7,416 bases of DNA from Fusobacterium sp. (GTDB lineage Bacteria > Fusobacteriota > Fusobacteriia > Fusobacteriales > Fusobacteriaceae). The DNA lies in contig DXWL01000056.1 in the NCBI GenBank assembly GCA_019416865.1, positions 1 to 7,416 of the forward strand, read 5' to 3'. Position numbers and translations under genes: made by a program. This document shows positions 5,242-7,416 of this stretch, piece after piece. Within the stretch, counting starts at the first letter, position 1; each line of letters starts with the position of its first letter. Below the pieces are notes generated by a model. The model was not told where the DNA came from, did no database searches, and saw nothing but the letters and a program-made list of their open reading frames with translations.

Positions 5242-6759
5242 ATGGCGGTAGAGAGAACTCTTACAGATTTTGCCAGAGTGATTAACTCTGACAGATACCA
5301 ATATACAGAGAGCGATATTTTTTTAATGGAACATACAGAGGAGAGAGAAGCAGTATTTGATATGTATTTCAGAAGTACAGAAGATAATGGATTTGCAGTT
5401 GTTTCAGGAATTCGTGAAGTAGTAAGACTTGTTGAAATATTAAATAATACAAGCGAAGAAGAAAAGAGAGAATATTTTTCTAAAATAATAAAAGAGGAAC
5501 ATCTTGTAGATTATCTTGTAAAAATGAAATTTACAGGAGATATTTATGCAATGAGAGAGGGAGAAATAGCTTATGCTAATGAACCTGTAATTACAGTAAA
5601 AGCTCCTCTTATTCAGGCAAAAATTTTAGAAACTCCTCTTCTTAATATAATGAATATGCAGATGGCAATAGCAACAAAGGCTTCAAGGGTAACAAGAGCA
5701 GCAGCCCCAATAGGAGTTTCAGCTTTTGGAAGCAGAAGAGCACATGGATTTGATAGTGCTGTTGGAGGAAGTAAAGCAGCTGTTATTGGAGGATGTAGTT
5801 CTCATTCCAATCTTGTGGCAGAATATAAGTATGGGATCCCAAGTGTGGGAACAATGGCTCATTCATATATTCAAACTTTTGGTGTTGGAAAAGATGCAGA
5901 GAAAAGAGCTTTTGATGTATTTATAAAATATAGAAGAGAGAGAAAAGCAAATTCACTTATTCTTCTTATAGATACATATAATACACTTAAAATAGGAATA
6001 AAAAATGCAGTAAAAGCATTTAAAGATAACGGAATCGATGACAGTTATGAGGGAATATATGGAGTAAGAATAGATTCTGGGGATTTAGCTTATCTTTCTA
6101 AAAAATGCAGAGCAGAACTTGATGCAGCAGGACTTAAAAAAGCTAAAATATTTTTAACAAATTCACTTAATGAAGATTTAATTAAATCATTGAAAGAACA
6201 AGGAGCTTGTGTAGATATTTTTGGAGTAGGAGATGCTATTGCAGTAAGTAAATCACACCCATGTTTTGGTGGAGTTTATAAAATTGTTGAGATTGATAAA
6301 GAACCTGTGATAAAATTATCAGAAGATATAATAAAAATATCTAATCCTGGATTCAAAGAGGTATATAGAATATACGACTCAAAAGGTTTGGCGTATGTTG
6401 ATATTGTAACTCTTGTAAATGGAGATTCAGACAAGGAAAAACTTCTTACAGGAGAAACTCTTATAACAAGAGATGAACACAGTGAATATAAGAGCAGTGT
6501 ATTAAAAGAGGGAGAATACACTTGCAAAAAAATTACGAGAACTTATGTAAAGGGTGGAAAAACTACCGAAGAATATGATAAACTAGTAGATGTACTTGGT
6601 TCTCAGAAATATTATTTTGAGGGATTAGCAAAATTGTCAGAGGAAAGAAAAAGACTTGAATTTCCACACAAATATAAAGTAAATCTTTCAAAAGATCTGC
6701 GTGAATTAAAATATTCATTAATAGACAAAATTTCAGAAGAATTAACAGAAGAGGAATAA
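5242..6759 (+). CDS. pncB: Nicotinate phosphoribosyltransferase
   Basis: A 505-aa cytosolic enzyme (506 if the ATG at 5239 is used) that couples nicotinate, PRPP and ATP hydrolysis to nicotinate mononucleotide, the entry step of the Preiss-Handler NAD salvage pathway. Visible family motifs, numbered from the 5242 start, are NSDRYQYT (15-22), AFGSRRAHG (161-169) and GTMAHS (203-208). H207 is the expected autophosphorylated histidine. LLIDTYNTL (241-249) and VRIDSGDL (275-282) belong to the C-terminal phosphoribosyl-binding barrel. FLTNSLNE (304-311) and FGVGDAIA (327-334) complete the barrel, and a C-terminal extension follows from about 400. The length fits the longer bacterial/eukaryotic-type NAPRTases. 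It is driven by its own extended -10 promoter and is followed after 12 bases by xpt, so the two are very probably co-transcribed. Confidence 0.96.
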   Translation: MAVERTLTDFARVINSDRYQYTESDIFLMEHTEEREAVFDMYFRSTEDNGFAVVSGIREVVRLVEILNNTSEEEKREYFSKIIKEEHLVDYLVKMKFTGDIYAMREGEIAYANEPVITVKAPLIQAKILETPLLNIMNMQMAIATKASRVTRAAAPIGVSAFGSRRAHGFDSAVGGSKAAVIGGCSSHSNLVAEYKYGIPSVGTMAHSYIQTFGVGKDAEKRAFDVFIKYRRERKANSLILLIDTYNTLKIGIKNAVKAFKDNGIDDSYEGIYGVRIDSGDLAYLSKKCRAELDAAGLKKAKIFLTNSLNEDLIKSLKEQGACVDIFGVGDAIAVSKSHPCFGGVYKIVEIDKEPVIKLSEDIIKISNPGFKEVYRIYDSKGLAYVDIVTLVNGDSDKEKLLTGETLITRDEHSEYKSSVLKEGEYTCKKITRTYVKGGKTTEEYDKLVDVLGSQKYYFEGLAKLSEERKRLEFPHKYKVNLSKDLRELKYSLIDKISEELTEEE

Positions 6760-6771
6760 TCAGGGGGAAAC

Positions 6772-7341
6772 ATGGAATTATTAAAAAGTTTAATTGTATC
6801 ACAGGGAGAGGTTAAAAATTCAGCTTTATTAAAAGTTGACAGTTTTTTAAATCATCAAATAGATCCTGTTTTAATGTATGAAATAGGGCAGGAATTAAAA
6901 AGAAGATTTGCCGGTGATAAAGTAACAAAAATTTTAACAATAGAGGCTTCAGGAATAGCTATAGGAATTATGGCAGCTTATGCTTTTAATGTACCGCTTG
7001 TGTTTGCGAAAAAGAAAAAACCTTCAACAATGGATGATAGTTATAATGTAACTGTCCGTTCTTTTACAAAAGGGATTGATTACAACATTACAGTTTCAAA
7101 AGAATTTTTAAATGAAAGAGATAGAGTTCTTATTGTTGACGATTTCTTAGCAATGGGAAATGCAATAATCGGTCTTAAAGAGATTGTAGAATCAGCTGGA
7201 GCAAAGGTTGTAGGAGCTGGAATTGTTGTTGAAAAAGGTTTCCAAAAAGGCGGAGATACTTTAAGAGCTAACGGAATGAGAGTTGAATCTCTTGCTATAA
7301 TTGACAGTCTTGAAGGAAACAAAATAACTTTTAGAGATTAA
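6772..7341 (+). CDS. xpt: Xanthine phosphoribosyltransferase
   Basis: A 189-aa cytosolic enzyme that converts xanthine and PRPP to XMP for purine salvage. It is full length for the Xpt family. The N-terminus MELLKSLIVSQGEV and the early segment VDSFLNHQIDP (22-32) match Xpt rather than hypoxanthine-guanine or adenine enzymes. The family's EASGI is at 58-62, and KKKKPSTM (80-87) is the lysine-rich flexible region. The PRPP-binding loop VLIVDDFLAMGNA (119-131) carries the acidic pair D123-D124. The start is ATG, four bases after the AGGGGG run. The gene sits 12 bases behind pncB. In Bacillus xpt is often controlled by a purine riboswitch, but this 12-base gap leaves no room for one, so control must come from the pncB promoter or be absent. 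Confidence 0.95.
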   Translation: MELLKSLIVSQGEVKNSALLKVDSFLNHQIDPVLMYEIGQELKRRFAGDKVTKILTIEASGIAIGIMAAYAFNVPLVFAKKKKPSTMDDSYNVTVRSFTKGIDYNITVSKEFLNERDRVLIVDDFLAMGNAIIGLKEIVESAGAKVVGAGIVVEKGFQKGGDTLRANGMRVESLAIIDSLEGNKITFRD

Positions 7342-7360
7342 TTAATAATAATTTAAATGA

Positions 7361-7376
7361 AAAAGGGGCTGTTGCA
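7361..7376 (+). other. Possible left arm of a terminator or the end of a repeat/IS, cut by the window edge
   Basis: Twenty bases after the xpt stop the sequence reads AAAAGGGGCTGTTGCA, then continues AT-rich to the window end. The element resembles the terminator arm at 3509-3520 (AAAAGGGATTGC). No matching TGCAACAGCCCC is found in the remaining 40 bases. It is either a half-seen long hairpin or a terminal inverted repeat, since GCTGTTGCA-like ends occur in several IS families. Nothing else is recognisable in 7342-7416. Confidence 0.3.
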
Positions 7377-7416
7377 TTTATAAAATTGTAAAAATAAAAT
7401 TCTCGATATTAAAAAT

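Noticed and set aside
6760..6771. Purine riboswitch upstream of xpt
   Set aside because: Only 12 bases separate pncB and xpt, and the upstream sequence is clear pncB coding.
6563..6802. Minus-strand hydrophobic open frame across the pncB-xpt junction
   Set aside because: The apparent hydrophobicity comes from antisense reading of Lys/Glu-rich codons. There is no ribosome site, and it overlaps two clear genes.

Overview
The window is AT-rich DNA, with A/T-ending codons, AGA for most arginines and very AT-rich spacers. This fits a low-GC anaerobe. Gene content and style suggest Fusobacteriota (Fusobacterium or a relative), with a low-GC Firmicute as the alternative. This is a judgement from composition and protein style, not from a search.

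Layout, left to right. (1) A minus-strand tRNA-Gln(UUG) is cut by the left edge. Its near-consensus promoter faces away from a plus-strand Cof-type HAD phosphatase gene that starts with TTG. (2) A plus-strand two-gene operon encodes a CoA-disulfide/persulfide reductase fused to a rhodanese domain (565 aa), then a 201-aa protein with an N-terminal rhodanese domain and a C-terminal CsoR/CstR-family (DUF156) regulator domain. The operon promoter carries an inverted repeat that overlaps its -10. (3) A bidirectional hairpin terminator separates this operon from two minus-strand genes: dtd (D-aminoacyl-tRNA deacylase) followed by an FMN-dependent alpha-hydroxy-acid dehydrogenase-family protein with a cysteine-rich N-terminus. 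(4) From a divergent promoter region, a plus-strand pair encodes nicotinate phosphoribosyltransferase (pncB) and xanthine phosphoribosyltransferase (xpt), two PRPP-using salvage enzymes. (5) The right edge cuts an element beginning GGGGCTGTTGCA, which is either the left arm of a terminator or the end of a repeat or IS.

The most interesting part is region 2. It reads as a compact persulfide-sensing and detoxification operon. The regulator domain keeps two cysteines of the CsoR family but has Phe where copper sensors have His. It is covalently joined to a sulfur-transfer domain that could load it with sulfane sulfur. Its gene is co-transcribed with a persulfide reductase behind a candidate operator. 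The other genes are ordinary housekeeping or salvage functions. No CRISPR array, phage gene or complete mobile element is visible. No gene-free stretch exceeds 300 bases.
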